NCBI RefSeq assembly: GCF_000150275.1
Contig: NW_002060943.1
Span: forward strand, 5,111,950 to 5,175,949
Direction of reading: 5' to 3'
DNA: 64,000 bases
DNA from: Trichoplax adhaerens
Lineage: Eukaryota > Placozoa > Uniplacotomia > Trichoplacea > Trichoplacidae
The translations under genes and the position numbers were made by a program. Numbering within the stretch: the first letter of the stretch is position 1; every line of letters begins with the position of its first letter. The notes beneath the pieces were generated by a model that was given only the letters and a program-made list of their open reading frames with translations, did no database searches and was not told the DNA's origin. Below are positions 38,171-52,327 of this stretch, one piece after another.

Positions 38171-40316
38171 TCACGTCCAAGGATAGAAATTACTGTGTAC
38201 TACTGTCCCGATGATGGAATATGTAAGAAAATAAATTACTGCAAGTCTTCCTGTAAAGTCTAACTTGTTTGATAAGTAAATCCTACGAATACTTTCAAAA
38301 TTATCCCAATTCTTAAGCCAATCAGCATAGTTCATCTCTAGGTTAATGGATCATATATAATGCAATCAACTTATTTTATTACAAAATAAAAAATGACAAA
38401 AGCAGCTAATCATTATCGCGCGTTACCTGAAGGATCTTTCGATCGATGTTTAATTCCTTGAATAATACTATATGCAGTAAACCAATATATCACAGGCGAT
38501 GATGATGCAATCAGCCTTGTAATTACCTGAAATGTTGAATACTTTGAAAATAAGCTACATTTCATTTACTATAATCACAGTATTCTTAGTATTGCAATTG
38601 AAATATACCTGTACGTGCATACTAGTAAGGCCAAAAATCGTTAAAAATAGTACATGGATTATGTAGACAAACATGGCAGGATTACCGAAGGTAATTGGCA
38701 ACTGGCTAGAAGCTCTAAATTAAACCATATCGGAAAAGGGACGATTAAAAACTTTATTATTCTGTGAAAGCTGTAACCCATGAAAGTGCTGCAAACATTT
38801 CGACATACATAGAAACATACCTAGTTTGATGGAAACTACCGAGAAAGGATGCATATAAGGAATTCCAACAATGGAGATATTTTCGAATAGCAAATATACA
38901 TAACGTTACCATTGGGGCTGCTAAAATAAAATTAGGTATTTGTTTGAGCTGATAATAACGAAGGAAACCGACATTCCAATATTTCCTCTGCACTTCCCAA
39001 TAAGGTATCGACAAATCTTTATTACACCAAGGCAATGGCTCAACTTGATGACTACTATTGCAGAATTTTCTCATACCGTAAGATTGAAACATGTAAAACG
39101 GCGATAATATAGCGATAGCGAAAGGAAGTAATAATACTATCGTTTGACAAGCGTAGTAGATAATTTCAAACAAGAATAGTCTGCCACTACTGGCTGTTTT
39201 TAGTCGATAAAGTAGTAATGTATATCCAACAAATCCAATGAGGACCATTCCATTGGAACGTACAGCTACAGCAAGTGTAAAAGCCAATGTACCGAGTAAA
39301 TAGCCAGTTAAATTCGTTGGATATTGCCAACATAGCATTCCCCCGAAACTACAGCAAGCATACAACGACTCCGTATAAAGAGATGACATGAAAATACTGG
39401 CAGGGTTAATGCAGTACATGGTGACACTTACGATCGCTAGAATTTGATTTTGCAATACTTTATAACTTAACTTGTATAGGAGAATGGCAGATATAGCAAA
39501 AGCTGAGATATTAAATGTCGTTCCTATCAATAAAATCCTGGTATAGGTATGGACTAAATTTCCTAAAATAGGGGATATTGCCCATAAATCGAACTGGCGC
39601 AATAGCCATGGTAAGAGAGGTTGAAAAGCTAACAGACGAGGATGGTTATAGCCATGAGCAGCAATATGGGTATAATGAACAGCATCCCATTTCTGAAAGC
39701 CATCCAGTAAGAATAATAATGTGGCATCTATCCAGCTCGATGATAGACTTGCATTTTTCTCTAAGTGGGTAGCATCAGCAAGATGATCAGGAATGCAATT
39801 GTTGGCTAGGCACTAAATGGTGACCAAGATAAACACAATAGTTGTGAGAAAAATGCAACTTTGAATGCCTTGAAGCTAAATATTGAGCTACTCAGCAACT
39901 TGTTAATACAGTCCTATCAGCAGCATGTACTATATGTGCTAGTTGTAAACCAGTGAACAAAATGGAGCAGCTACGATAGTCCTGCCGATCTGCTTGTCAT
40001 TTCTTAACTTCCATAAATGCATGGATAACATTGAACACTCACCAACAATCAAAATACGTCATGCAGGTGTGTTAGAATGTTTTTTTTATCATACAACAGC
40101 AAATAGAGACGGAAAAGTTTGTAACGTACTCTCTATCGTAGCATCATCAGCCTTACAGGATGGACATGAATTCATTCTACTCTACAAGGATACAACTAGA
40201 TGTAGCACTTTCTAAAATTATTCTATACTTGCATTAGCTACACATATACATACCTGTAAAAGTAGGATGGAAATTCTACATTTAACTGCAAATAGAGCAA
40301 TTCTGCTCGTCTGCAT
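38171..40316 (-). CDS. PIGV: GPI mannosyltransferase 2 (PIG-V)
   Basis: Five exons (40316-40254, 39812-38821, 38705-38609, 38526-38427, 38337-38171) encode 472 residues; human PIG-V has 493. The first exon, MQTSRIALFAVKCRISILL, matches the family N-terminus and reaches a good donor. The second holds the lumenal signature: CIPDH (27-31), KWDAVHYTHIAAHGY with WDA at 63-65, and then a series of hydrophobic spans. Further family blocks are AVRSNG, YWNVGFLRYY, KQIPNFILAAP, SMHVQVITRLIASSSPVIYWF, and the terminal HSNFYPWT. PIG-V is an ER multispanning dolichol-phosphate-mannose-dependent enzyme that adds the second mannose to the GPI anchor. Ending and length agree with a complete gene. The start lies 1.19 kb from the divergent MGAT4 gene. 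Confidence 0.95.
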
Positions 40317-41502
40317 TGCTGACAATAGCCAAAGATGATTGCACACTTGCAGGGCGTGTTACAAGCAAATTAACTAGACGATGACTTTCATAGTCAAAAT
40401 GGATTGGAATGTATCCCAAGCTGAAAATGAGTGTGCAAGAATGGGTTGATCTTTTTTTTCTGCTTCTTGATGTACTGCAGCTGGACAGCCTGGACTGTTG
40501 GTAGCATGGACCTCAATGTTGACAATTACGCTAGCTCTCCGTTACCCTACAGTATATTGACTTCGAACTCTGAAACAGGGACACACGCTTCGTACTGACT
40601 GTGGCTGCTGTCTCAGTAGGCATGCCAAAATATCATTTTACCAAGTTGCTGAGATGGATTATATAATCTAATAACAATCTCTTCATTCTATGTTTGTCTG
40701 GCTCTGACATAGTTGAATAATAATATCATTCGCGATGCTTGTATGTCTTGCAAATACGATTACGCATTCAATAAAACGATGCCCAATCATGGACTACCAG
40801 TGATGAATATTCAGTAGTCTATGCTTCAATGTTATGCTCTATTTTGCCGTTAAAATCGCTATGTGCTAATCACAACGTTGTATAGTGCATATCGATCATA
40901 CTGCCATGCTGTAGAATGGAGACTGTTCCATCTTACTATAAGATTTAGTCATAGAAGTAAAAGGAAAAGTTGTTTCCAATAACCTCCATGGATTTAGTCG
41001 TCCATGACACTGGACAGCATACTGTGCGAGGAGTACTTACCGTTACCTAGATACCATCTACTGGAATCTAACGTGAGTAAAAATATTAGAAGACGATCTT
41101 GGATGGACAGACAGTCTCGACCTCATCTCGTTAAAATAGTGTGCCCAATACTTGAGGATAATAACAGTAACTGATTTTTTTTCCTCAATGAAGTCAATAG
41201 AATATTGAATCTTATAATCTATTACAAAAGTTTTACTTGGAAACAGTTGTATAACATCGTCAAGATGAGTTTAGACTAAGTCGCCATTTTTCCACATCCA
41301 CGGCCTCATTGGGTAAGAAATGTCCGTCCGTCTACAGTACAGTACAGTATAGTACTGTAGTATACTGTACTGTAGACTGTCGCCAACAACCTCCCTCCAT
41401 TTCCCCTATCCGTTATTTCTGCCTTCGTCGGCCATTTGGTTCTTTGCCCTACCAACTTTAACTCTATTTTCACCATTGATTGCAATACTGAAAAGTGATG
41501 GA
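40317..41502. other. Divergent promoter region, PIGV / MGAT4
   Basis: 1.19 kb between head-to-head start codons. A compact TACAGTA/TACTGTA palindromic cluster lies at 41331-41380. No coding exon seen. Confidence 0.5.
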
Positions 41503-44500
41503 ATGAAGAATTCAACACTAGCTACCTTTCTTAACAACAATCTCTTATTCTTGGCAACGCTAATACTTCTGTTATTTATCAATCTATGGCTCATTAACTT
41601 CAGTAAGTATGTTTGACTGTTGTAGTTGTCAATCGGATGGTAGAGAGGAAATAGAAACCGATAGGACTACTCGCTATCCGTTTATTCTATCCGTAATGTT
41701 ATTGCTCTAGCTTACAGAAGGATCCAAAATGTGTTTTATATCGATATATAGCCTTGATTATACATACTAGTTGTGGCGTAGCTAGCAATACAATCACACT
41801 CTATCCACATCATCTACTATTACTGTAGCGATAGGGTATACGTAAACCACAAATTCCATAACAACGGACATCCATTGACCCAAGGAAATCATGCAATGCA
41901 GTAGTAAAATGAATTCTGTCTTTTTCTACAGTAATACAATTCTGCTATCTGACTGGGTCAAGGATGAGTAACTGCTATTATCGCGTAACGATATACCAAT
42001 AAAGGACTACTACTATTCTCATATATACTGTACATACAGTAGAGATAGAAGTATTCTTCTAGTCTTGATGAAACTGCAAAAACATATAGACAATGACGCA
42101 CCTGATATTCGTAATGATTAGAACTGTAATAACGAAATTATTCAGGATTATCATGATTGATATCTTACCCAATGTTCAATAAAAACCTAGCAGCGGAATG
42201 ACATCTGCTTACACAAATAGCGACGTAGCTACCTTTTCCGTGAAAGTATGGCGTTCTATTGCAAATGTGAATTAATCTACACACGTTCATCACTCTAATT
42301 ATCGTAAGAGAAGTAATAATAGACTAAGATGACTTCTATGTCAATATCTACATCCTGAAACCTCCATGGTGATCGTTAAATCAAAATAATGTTTTGGATT
42401 CTATTTCTAATGTGACATTTTTTAAATTTGCTAATTGCAGGATTTACCTCTTCCACTATAAAATCATCGAACGATTGTAGCGAAGAAAACAAATTATTGC
42501 TTAATGCAGTCAAGCTGTTAAAAGAACGAGATGACGTCTTACCCATTGTTGAAAATTTTACAAGATTATCGTATAAAACCCCAACACCATGCAAAAGAAA
42601 TTATAATCGCGGGTTCTGTCCGGAAATCGTTCGATTTGATCATGAAAAAGCATTAATAGCCGGCAAGAGGAGAAAAAAGAAAGGTATTATCTAACGACAT
42701 TCTTTATGTGCACAGTCATAAACTGCATTGTTAGTACTATGGAGTCTAATTTATTGCTGTATAGTCGTAGGATAATCTCACAATTTCAGCTTCATACAGT
42801 AAGCTGATGTTGTATTTATTGGTATAAACTCTATCGGTTAAAGCAATGGCATAGTAACATATTGCATAAAGCTGTTTGTTTCACTAATACGTGTCCTTAT
42901 TAAGAAAGCAATACAATTTGTACCAATAATCATTATACTTCTTTCTCTCTAATAACTTATTGCTGATATTTAAAATATACTGTAGACGTAGTAGTACTAT
43001 GAACGACTCTATACTACTAAAATAGGTCATAAAACTAGTAATGAAATCATAATACTCTCCTTTTCTTATACTAATTCTTTATGCAGCTTTCCTGGCTGTT
43101 GGCATACCCACGGTGTTGCGCTTGGATGCTTTAGCCTATTACATCTCGAATACGCTATTAACCCTTATCAATGAATTAGACGAATCAAGCTTAAAAGAAA
43201 TCGTATTTATTGTATTATTGGCTGACGCACCCAAGTCAAACAGAACTTATGTCCTCAAAGATATAAGTTCACATCATTATGCAAGAATGGCGAGTGGACT
43301 TATTCAAGTAAGATAGATTGAAGTAAAAGCCTATAGTGGTCTAAGTTCTATCAATCTAATTGAGAGTATTGTGCATAATGACTTTTGTTGTTATTTTCTT
43401 TTCCTTACTTATCATATGAAAGACTGTACACAGCTCATTACCGTTAAAATTTTACTAATATTACTACAATAAGTGGTAGTGCTGATAAAAATTAAAGTAA
43501 CAAACTATATGCGTTGAAATACGTCCAGTAAAGTAGCTATAAGAACTCGAGAATACAATACATTATTTAATCTTCATTTTTTGGTCAAGTCAGGTACAGC
43601 ATATCATGAATATGTTGAGAGAACGATAATTAAATTAATTGAAAAATTGGATGCAAATTTTTACTTTTAGATTATTGAAATACCGAAAAACTTTTATCCG
43701 CCTCTGAATAACCCAACATTAAGATATGGCGATAAATACTTTGTTAATGCTAAATGGCGAACTAAACAAGCAATCGATTATTCATTCCTCTTTCTGTATA
43801 GTATGGATCAAGCTCAATATTATATTCAATTAGAAGATGACATCTCAGCGGCTCCTCAATATTTAGGTTAGAATTTCTTACATTCGATTAACCCTGAAAT
43901 TGGATAGAGGGCAGTTGTCTGTCATTGTTATGACTGGCTAAATTAATTGATACAATGTTACAAACGTGTCTTTAGTACGATTCTTATTTAATCATAAACT
44001 GTAGTAAGCGAATACTAAGACTAGCTTTTCTCATTCACAAATAGCTTCTATAAAGGATTTCATTAAAAAGCAAACGCAACCATGGATATCTTTAGCGTAC
44101 TCACGGATGGATATCGTTGGAACTTTATACAAAACTTCATCGTTACTACGATTAGCTCAATTTGTGATGTTTTTTTATGATGTTCAGCCCGTATCGAAAC
44201 TATATCGCTTCTTTAATGCTATCCATTTTCAGCGGCATTCCCTGCCAAAGCTACCATCATTATTTCAACATGTAGGAGAGAAAACATCAAAGCTAGGATT
44301 CTTTCAAAAATTGACTGTCGATAGAGATTTCGAAATCGTTAAGCGAAAATATAAAGGCGATAACCCTCAAGCCGTTATTCAAACATCGATGAAAACAATC
44401 GACGGATACGATGCCGGAATGGCGTACAGCATAATACCGGGATATTGTTGGATGAAAGAAGTTCGAATCGATGATACCTATATGATTATATTTAATCAAT

Positions 44501-44790
44501 CGCACTTTCTAAGTCGTATAGCATTAGAAACTGCAACAGCGGAGCACAGTGATGATTTCTTGCGCGGTGGTGTCATTGAAGTTAGCCCAGAAAATAAAGA
44601 TGCGGCTGCTAAAAAAAAGCCATTATGTTCAAATTATATTAATTTGGGTGAAACGGATTATGGTCGCATAGATATACAAGGCGTAGATAAGGTTGCCAAA
44701 TTTAAAATTAAGTGTTTACGTATCAGGATAACAGAGCATCAAACTTCTTGGTTACTTATTCGAGAGATTGCAGTTTGGACGTCAAAATAA
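41503..44790 (+). CDS. MGAT4: MGAT4-type N-acetylglucosaminyltransferase IV (GT54 family)
   Basis: Five exons (41503-41602, 42441-42683, 43087-43307, 43671-43866, 44045-44790) give 501 residues, close to the human MGAT4A/B length. The first exon encodes a short tail and a hydrophobic segment (NLLFLATLILLLFINLWLI), the expected type II Golgi signal anchor. The catalytic region has FLAVGIPTVLR, KEIVFIVLLAD, AKWRTKQAIDYSFLF and YYIQLEDD (acidic motif 242-245), then PSLFQHVGEKTSKLG. The last 200 residues correspond to the C-terminal lectin-like domain of the family. The enzyme adds beta-1,4-GlcNAc to the alpha-1,3-mannose arm of N-glycans and so makes branched glycans. The stem is shorter and richer in Cys than I would expect from vertebrates. 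I cannot choose between A, B and C; a single ancestral gene is likely. Confidence 0.93.
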
Positions 44791-46624
44791 ATAAGTTCAC
44801 GAATATTTAAGATGCTATTGCGCCTTATGAAAATCTGGATTCCGTTCTACACCTATCGCATCTGTTTTGATATCTTTGTAATATGATTAATGCCTGTACA
44901 TTTTATTATACAGTGAATATGCACAAATACATCTTTATCATTTGTTCTTGTAAACAATGTGTGTGCAACACGTAGCTCAATTAATAGCTTAAAAAATGAC
45001 CTAATGATTCGTTTTGACAACTTATACAGGATGATATGTACGCTTACTGTGTAGCTATCACTTCAACGATATAGACTTGTAGTATTTAATACTGTAGTAA
45101 ATATTCACTTTTGAATATTACTTTACCTTCGTAGCAGTATGCAACAGATAACTAGCTATCGGAATTTTACTCTTGTATTGTGATCTCTATGGATAATTTT
45201 TTTACGAAACGCTCGCTTGTTTATCCAAATTAACAAAGGAATATAACGGTATACGAATACAAGTATATCTTGATATTGTGGCTCGTATATTTTAATTCGA
45301 TTTTAATGAAAATACATGTGACGAGGTGAAATCAATACTGTAAAATTCCTAAATTGTATCTACTAAGTCTATAAATATTTATTAACTACCGTCAAAGTGG
45401 CAGATAATAGTATAGTACAGTATTATAAGGATGCTTGTAAGTAAGGCTGATTTTCTCGCTTGGATTAAATTCATTATTTGTTTTTAATACATAGCACGTA
45501 CGAATAACGATATCATTACTAGACAAAATGATGTATTATAGTTAATAAATGAGCATCTTTATATACCTTTATGGTATTCTTTTATGCTTTCATTGGTTTG
45601 ATGAAAAATTATTTATTTCAGAGAGAAATTAGACTATTGCAATGGAATGGAAGAGTTATTTCACTGGTGGAGGTTTTACTTTCGTTGTAGTATATACTGC
45701 TGTACAGTACATAATGATACAGCATTTATAAACACGGGTTTTTGCACCGTTATAATATATTCGCTGTCTTCCACTGCACGCGCAAAAACCATCACATTAG
45801 ATAGTACTTGTTATGATACAGTAGTCAATATTTAACTTAATATTAAGTCCAACAATAATTATAATCGTGATATAACGCAAGGTGCAAAGCTGTAAGCTAT
45901 AGTTAAATTGAAAGTACCAAGATCGCGTTACATGAGCAAGAGTCAATTTTCGTTGATCTTACTTGTACTTTCATTCATTTTTGGAATGTTGATGTGTCTA
46001 GCTACAAAACATACACGCGTATATCTACGATAATCGTCATCGTGATCAAGTAGAACATGACGTTTCCGTAGAAACACACATGGATCTACTGCATATTATC
46101 AGCTTACAATGTATCACTGTTTGTATGTATCTATCAGTAGATATAGTAAAATCATTGAATAATCAAGTAACAGGATCGAAATTGATTCAAAAAGATACAA
46201 AGACTTTGCAAAGCCATCTGCTGCCTATCTTTCAAGTGCAGGTTTATAACTGCCACACCCAACAAGCAGATGCAGAGTTGTACAGCATAGTATATTAACT
46301 AACGCTGTAGCTTGGATTGCAAGAGTTACTAGGGTAAAATTAATCATCTTATAGCAGTAGACTGTTAACCAGTTCATCCATAGCAGATCTGGTAGATTTT
46401 AGCAGAGCTAGAGTCTAAAATAGCTTTCTCCATGGCCGGCTGACGGCATTATTCAAGTACATTATTATACACTAATACAGTATACAATTCGTAGCGCTAC
46501 TCGACACAGTACATAGCATTTATACCACAAGTTTGGAGAACAAATAAAAGCCTACAAGACGTCCAGCCGTCTTGACATCCTAGAGCGATTTTACTAGTTG
46601 ATCTAGGCAAGCAACAGAATCAAC
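44791..46624. other. Intergenic space, MGAT4 to TOP3B
   Basis: 1.8 kb between two genes on the same strand, with MGAT4 3' sequence at one end and the TOP3B promoter at the other. It holds one candidate micro-ORF (45642) and a 72-codon frame at 46080 with no recognised features. A short TACTGTACAGTAC-like word lies at about 45697-45710. Confidence 0.45.
45642..45731 (+). CDS. Possible 29-residue single-pass membrane micropeptide (weak)
   Basis: ATG-initiated frame of 29 codons plus TAA. The peptide has a short polar start (MEWKSYF), a glycine turn and then a hydrophobic segment, FTFVVVYTAVQYIMI. An acceptor-like TTATTTCAG ends 21 bases before the ATG, which would suit a 5' untranslated intron. 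The shape recalls small mitochondrial or ER membrane subunits, but I recognise no specific family and short hydrophobic frames arise by chance in AT-rich DNA. Confidence 0.25.
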   Translation: MEWKSYFTGGGFTFVVVYTAVQYIMIQHL

Positions 46625-49600
46625 ATGGTGGTGGTGTTAATGATCGCTGAGAAGCCATCGCTGGCTCAATCAATTGCCAAAATTCTCTCCCGTGGCACTA
46701 TGAAAACGAGAAAAGGGATAGCTAAGCCATGCCAAGTTTATGAATATAGTGGTACATTTCATGGGCAGCAAGCTCGATTTTCGGTGACTTCAGTTTGCGG
46801 CCATGTTTATTCGTTGGATTTCCTGCCACAATACAATAATTGGGATGCTGTAGATCCTGTTAGTTGCGTCATTATTCATTGAGGCTATAAAAATAACCTC
46901 TGTTACAACTCTTATACTCTATAAAATTGACTTGCAATGATTGACTACAACGCTTAAAGTCACACAATTTTGTTAAATATTGCCAATCAATATCGATCTC
47001 TCTTTATGAGCTGCATACATGTCAGTTACTATAGGAACATGTTAAGTTGCTTAGGCATTGACTTTAGCCTTTTTTTATATTGGTGATAGGTTGATCTGTA
47101 TGATGCTGAAGTCAAGAAGAAAGATGCTAATCCTGATCAAAATATCGTTAAATTTCTAAAACATGAGGTAAGTTAAAATAGTATGAAAGAGTGAAAGGAT
47201 TATCATATTACTCATCAAGTTACTGCATAGTGAAAAGCACTATTCTGATTTACAATACAATACAGTAGTCGTGGCTGACTAAATGAAAGGTAAATTTAAT
47301 AGCTAGCTTTGTCTACATCTGTTAAATAACTGTAATGATATTTACATATCTACCAGCAGCGCTCAGACTTTATACTTACGACTGCTTGATCTTCGTAAAT
47401 AATGATAAAAAAACGGAATAGTTTCATTGTACAGAGCTTTTATCATGTATTCTATCATAGACTGTATGATCAATGCTGATATAATGATAGCCTTAAAGTG
47501 TTAAACGTACTAAAGTTGATCATATATCATATTGTATATTGCACAGTATGGAGTTAACAGCATCGCTTTTCGATATATAATATAATCCATCAGTACATTT
47601 GGATCAAGAAGTATTTAAATCATTTTGCACTATATAAAATGTCATTTTGGATATAATCTGATGTTACTATTAGGGGCAGGGAATCGATTACTTAGTATTG
47701 TGGCTCGATTGCGATCGCGAAGGTGAAAACATCTGTTTTGAGGTCATTGATATCGTCAAACCAGTCATGAGAAACTCTAGCAGCCAGGTAATCCACGGCT
47801 TATAAACTCGTATAATACTATTATACAGTAAATGAAATCAACATTTCTTGAAACTAAAATTTGCAACATGTCTATACAACAGGTAAAATGCAATTATTTA
47901 CACCTGCGATATCTGTTTTATACAGTATACCACAATAAAATATTAAGTGATCAGTGCTAGCTACTGTAATTTAGGGTAATAACATAGTAATAATAACCTT
48001 AGGTAACCGCTAACTTTTTAATCAGTATGTAAAATTTATGTATACTGTAATTAATGAATATTAATATTTTACCAACGCTGCTATGGCCTGTATATAGTAA
48101 ACTCATTTTAAGCTATTAACTTCCTCTTAGCTACTAATGTAAGCCGTTATGACAGAATGTCACTGTAAACGTTCGATTTTCATAATAAGATAAAAATTGC
48201 AGATAGCATTATAGGTTCATACTCTACTAATCCTTGTTTCACTATTAGATGGTAGCCGGTCTAATTTCGTATTTCTTCTTTCCATTCGCATGTTTATACA
48301 ACATAGAATATATTTCGAGCTAAATTTTCTGCCATTACTGATAAAGACATTTTTCGAGCAATGGAGACGTTAATAACTCCTAATAAGAATGAAGCTTTGT
48401 CTGTTGATGCAAGACAAGAGTTAGATTTGAGAATTGGATGTGCATTTACTAGATTTCAAACTAAATATTTTCAGGTACTTTAATGTTACATTTTTGTCAA
48501 AGTTCCATAGGAGTCGCCTCAACTTTATAATCTTAAATGGTTTATATATAATACGCCCATTTCTAAGTCAATAATCATAAAAAAATAGGGCAAATATGGA
48601 GATCTGGATAGTTCATTAATTTCCTACGGGCCATGCCAAACTCCAACGTTGGGCTTTTGTGTAGAACGTCATGATAAAATTAATTCATTCGAACCTGAAA
48701 AATATTGGAAAATCGATGTTAAAGTAAGTATGCTTCCTCACTCTGATCTGCACTTCTTTATCAGGCGACTTTTTACTGTGATTAGCATATTATCATCTCT
48801 GTAAAAACGAAATATCTTTTAATGGTCTTATATTAAACTATGTCACTGTTTCAATCTCGATAGGTTCGGCATAATAATTCAACATTTGCTTTACAATGGA
48901 ATAGAGTTCGCATTTTCGATAAAAACGTCGCCTCAATGTTTTGTGAAGATATCAAGGCAGTAACTCGAACAAAGTGAATAATAATTGCCATTGCAGATAA
49001 CTTCATAGTTGACGCTTTCGTTTACATTTATACTTTCAACGCTAGTTAACCGCATTATTTATCAATAGAATTCTCAAAGTAACAACAACTCAGAAATCGA
49101 AACAGAAGCCTATTGCCCTGAATACAGTAGAAATGCTTCGGAAAGCTTCATCTGGATTGAATATCGGACCACACCATACTATGGCTTTGGCTGAAAGATT
49201 GTATATTCAGGTACAGAGCTAAAACTATTAAAAATTGATGTTATTATAAAATGCTGAAAAATTTGTACGGTACTTCTTATAAATTGACGTTAAAATATTA
49301 AATTTATATTACAATAAGTTAAATAAATTATTTGTGTATTGATTAGGGATATATTAGTTACCCTCGTACTGAGACAACAACCTACCCTCAAAATTTCGAT
49401 TTCAGGTGAATAAAGCACTAGATAAAATAAGCAGATATAGTTTATTTTAATGATAAAATATATACTTGTATCTTGATACTGTCTGTCCTGGGACAGTGAT
49501 TTCTGCTGTAGTATGAACGTGTATGATTTGCTACTGTGACTGTAGAGTTTTCAAACTTCAAGAGAACACTTATTCTATTGTCTTGAATATCGCAGAGACC

Positions 49601-52327
49601 TATTAGGCAAACTCTCATCGCATGAAGATTTGGGTGATACTGTCAAATCGTTGCTAAAAGATGGATACAGCAAACCAAAGTAAAGATGGAAACTCATAGT
49701 TATTATCAGCTAAACATTATTATCGCACTATATTATTTCCGATAGGATGGAAGGACTATGTTGCTATTAAGCGCTAATATTATTATTGTATGAAACTTTA
49801 GGAAAGGACAGGATGCCGGTGATCATCCTCCCATCACGCCCATGAAAGTCGCTGGTCGAAATGAATTGAGTGGAGACTCTTGGCGTTTGTATGACTATAT
49901 TGTTCGTCACTACCTAGGCAGTGTACGTTTCATAATTGTATTATTTGTGAACTTGTCATTATTTCTGGCTTGTATAAAGGGATATTCAAAAACTTTTTTT
50001 GGTGCCATTTTGCTGCAATATTAGGTTATGGAAGATTGTCGCTACACGCAAACAACATACATGGTAGAAATATCTAAAGAAAGCTTTACATGCAGTGGTG
50101 CAGTTGTGACCTCACCTGGATTTTTAAGTGTTATGAACTGGTTGCAGCAAGATGAGGGCCAGAATTTGCCTAACCTTGACCGTGGAGCGGTCTTAGAAAT
50201 CACCGAAGTTAGTATCAAATTTTGTGTTATTTACTTTCTATGATCATCTCCCAATTTCTTGGATATCTTATCTTAAGGCTAAATTGAGTGAACATCAAAC
50301 GTCTCCCCCTGATTATCTTACTGAAAGTGAATTAATAACGTTGATGGAAAAGCACGGAATTGGAACAGTTAGTTAACGTATATACAGTGTTACAGTAATA
50401 AATAGCTACAGTTGCAACATCGCACAGTAATGCTAATACATATTTTATTATTCTAAAGATATTGAATGTAGCAAAGAATCAATCAACGAAAGTATTTTGT
50501 GCCTAAAAAAGTAACCTTTACTATTGCAGGATGCGAGCATTCCAGTACATATCAATAACATCTGCGAACGAAACTATGTAAAAATTACAGGCTCTAGGCG
50601 TTTACAACCGACACAATTGGGAATTGTTCTAATTCATGGATATCACAAGGTATAGCATTAAATAATTGCTTGAAATATTCTAAATGACAATAAATTTGTG
50701 TACTAAAATAAGGCAATACAGCCTAATAATTATGTAGCTATTAAACATAAACAATTTTTAAAAACTTACCTGTTGATTTGCTAAAGATCGATTCAGATTT
50801 AGCATTACCGACAATGAGAGCAGACGTTGAAAAGCAGCTTAATTTAATTGCTGCAGGAAAGGTATAAATGACTTACACTTATGCATTATATGTAGTGTAT
50901 TTTCATGTATTTTTTATATAACGTTATATTTACATTTTTGTATTAATTTTACTATTGTAGGCTGACTTCAAAGCAGTGGTTAACTACGTAGTTGATATAT
51001 TTAGAAACAAATTTTGCTACTTTAAAGATTCAGTTTCTAATATGGATCACTTATTCGAAGTATGCTTTACTAAATTAGCAGAGACAGGAAAGCCATTTTG
51101 CCGGTAATGACTTCACTTTTACAATCAAATTTTATCGTATAAGCATTTTACCAAGAAATTTTTTGTTTGGAATAGTTGTGGATCCTGCAATAGATATATG
51201 AAGCTTATTGTTGCCAAACCTTCAAGGCTTTATTGTAAAACCTGTGATCAAACATACAGTTTACCGCAAAACGGTACTATTAAACTATACAAGGTAACAG
51301 TTGAAAACACTCTTATTTCTACGTTGGTGTCCTATGCTAGCATCATAAATCTTTTTCGAAGAAGAATTACACTCTTAGATTATATTCTTATGCAATACAA
51401 AAATGTTGGACGCAACGTATAGTTATAGATCTACTTAATTTACTCTAGGAACTTAAATGTCCAATCGATGATTTTGAACTCGTCCTTTTTTCTGCAAACA
51501 CAGGAACTGCGAAGGTTCGTAATTTTACTTTCAAGTCTTATAATATCGCCGTTGCATTACTATAATTCAAATCTATCGTTTTCCTTTTATGGACCCTTTA
51601 GGCAGTTCCTTTATGTCCTGCCTGCTACACAAAATCTCCATATCCGGACGTAGCAAAGAACCTAATGTGTAACCAATGTCTACATCCAACCTGTCCTCAC
51701 TCAATGATGCAAAATAGGATTCTTGACTGTCAAATTTGCGATCAGGGATCCATTGTACTCGATGCACCATCAGCACCTAAATGGAGAATGACTTGCAATA
51801 AGTATAATTATCGGATAAGTATAAACAGTTTATAAAGTTTCTGCATGGTATAGGTAAATGCTGTCGAAATTATTGACAATATTTGCTTTTTAATCACTGT
51901 CTACATTAGATGCAAATTCTTTGTCCCATTATTACAAAATGCTTCGAAAGTATCTGTTAAAGAGGAAACATGCCATTGTCCAACCAATATAATCACAATT
52001 GAATTCAAAGTGAGTAGTGCATTTTAATGTTGTACACGTTAGATTATGATAGATGATCAATAATGTATAAGCATATAAAAGGATACACATTTTTGTTGAT
52101 AATTAATTAAGGATGAGTCACCATTTCCTAATGGTAAAAAATCTCACTCTGGATGTTTAAATTGTGACGAGATCTTCGTTAAATTAATTAAACTGGAAAG
52201 CGTAATTGAAGAGCAGCTGTCTAAAGGACCAAGGTCATCGATGCCTAGTCGCGGTGGACATCGTGGACATAGACAGGGGCGAGGAGGAAAACGAGGACGA
52301 GGACGAGGCCGAGGGAAAAAAAGATAA
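46625..52327 (+). CDS. TOP3B: DNA/RNA topoisomerase 3-beta
   Basis: Twenty exons encode 851 residues (human 862): 46625-46858, 47090-47167, 47674-47787, 48307-48474, 48589-48723, 48864-48973, 49069-49210, 49347-49405, 49596-49679, 49802-49922, 50025-50207, 50278-50367, 50530-50649, 50787-50861, 50961-51103, 51176-51293, 51449-51514, 51602-51801, 51910-52009, 52112-52327. [23 protein letters not shown] and [15 protein letters not shown] (Asp116, Asp118). Catalytic [10 protein letters not shown] carries Tyr332 (codon 49359-49361). [20 protein letters not shown] and [20 protein letters not shown] are further type IA blocks, the last across an exon junction. The C-terminus has several CxxC zinc pairs (for example CGSC, CKTC, CPAC, CNQC) and an Arg/Gly tail beginning [14 protein letters not shown], like the RGG box that lets human TOP3B act on RNA with TDRD3. 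It matches the beta rather than the alpha form throughout. Confidence 0.97.

Noticed and set aside
39994-40215. 73-codon plus frame antisense to the first PIGV intron
   Set aside because: No recognised motif, and the PIGV first exon at 40254-40316 with its donor shows this stretch to be intron.
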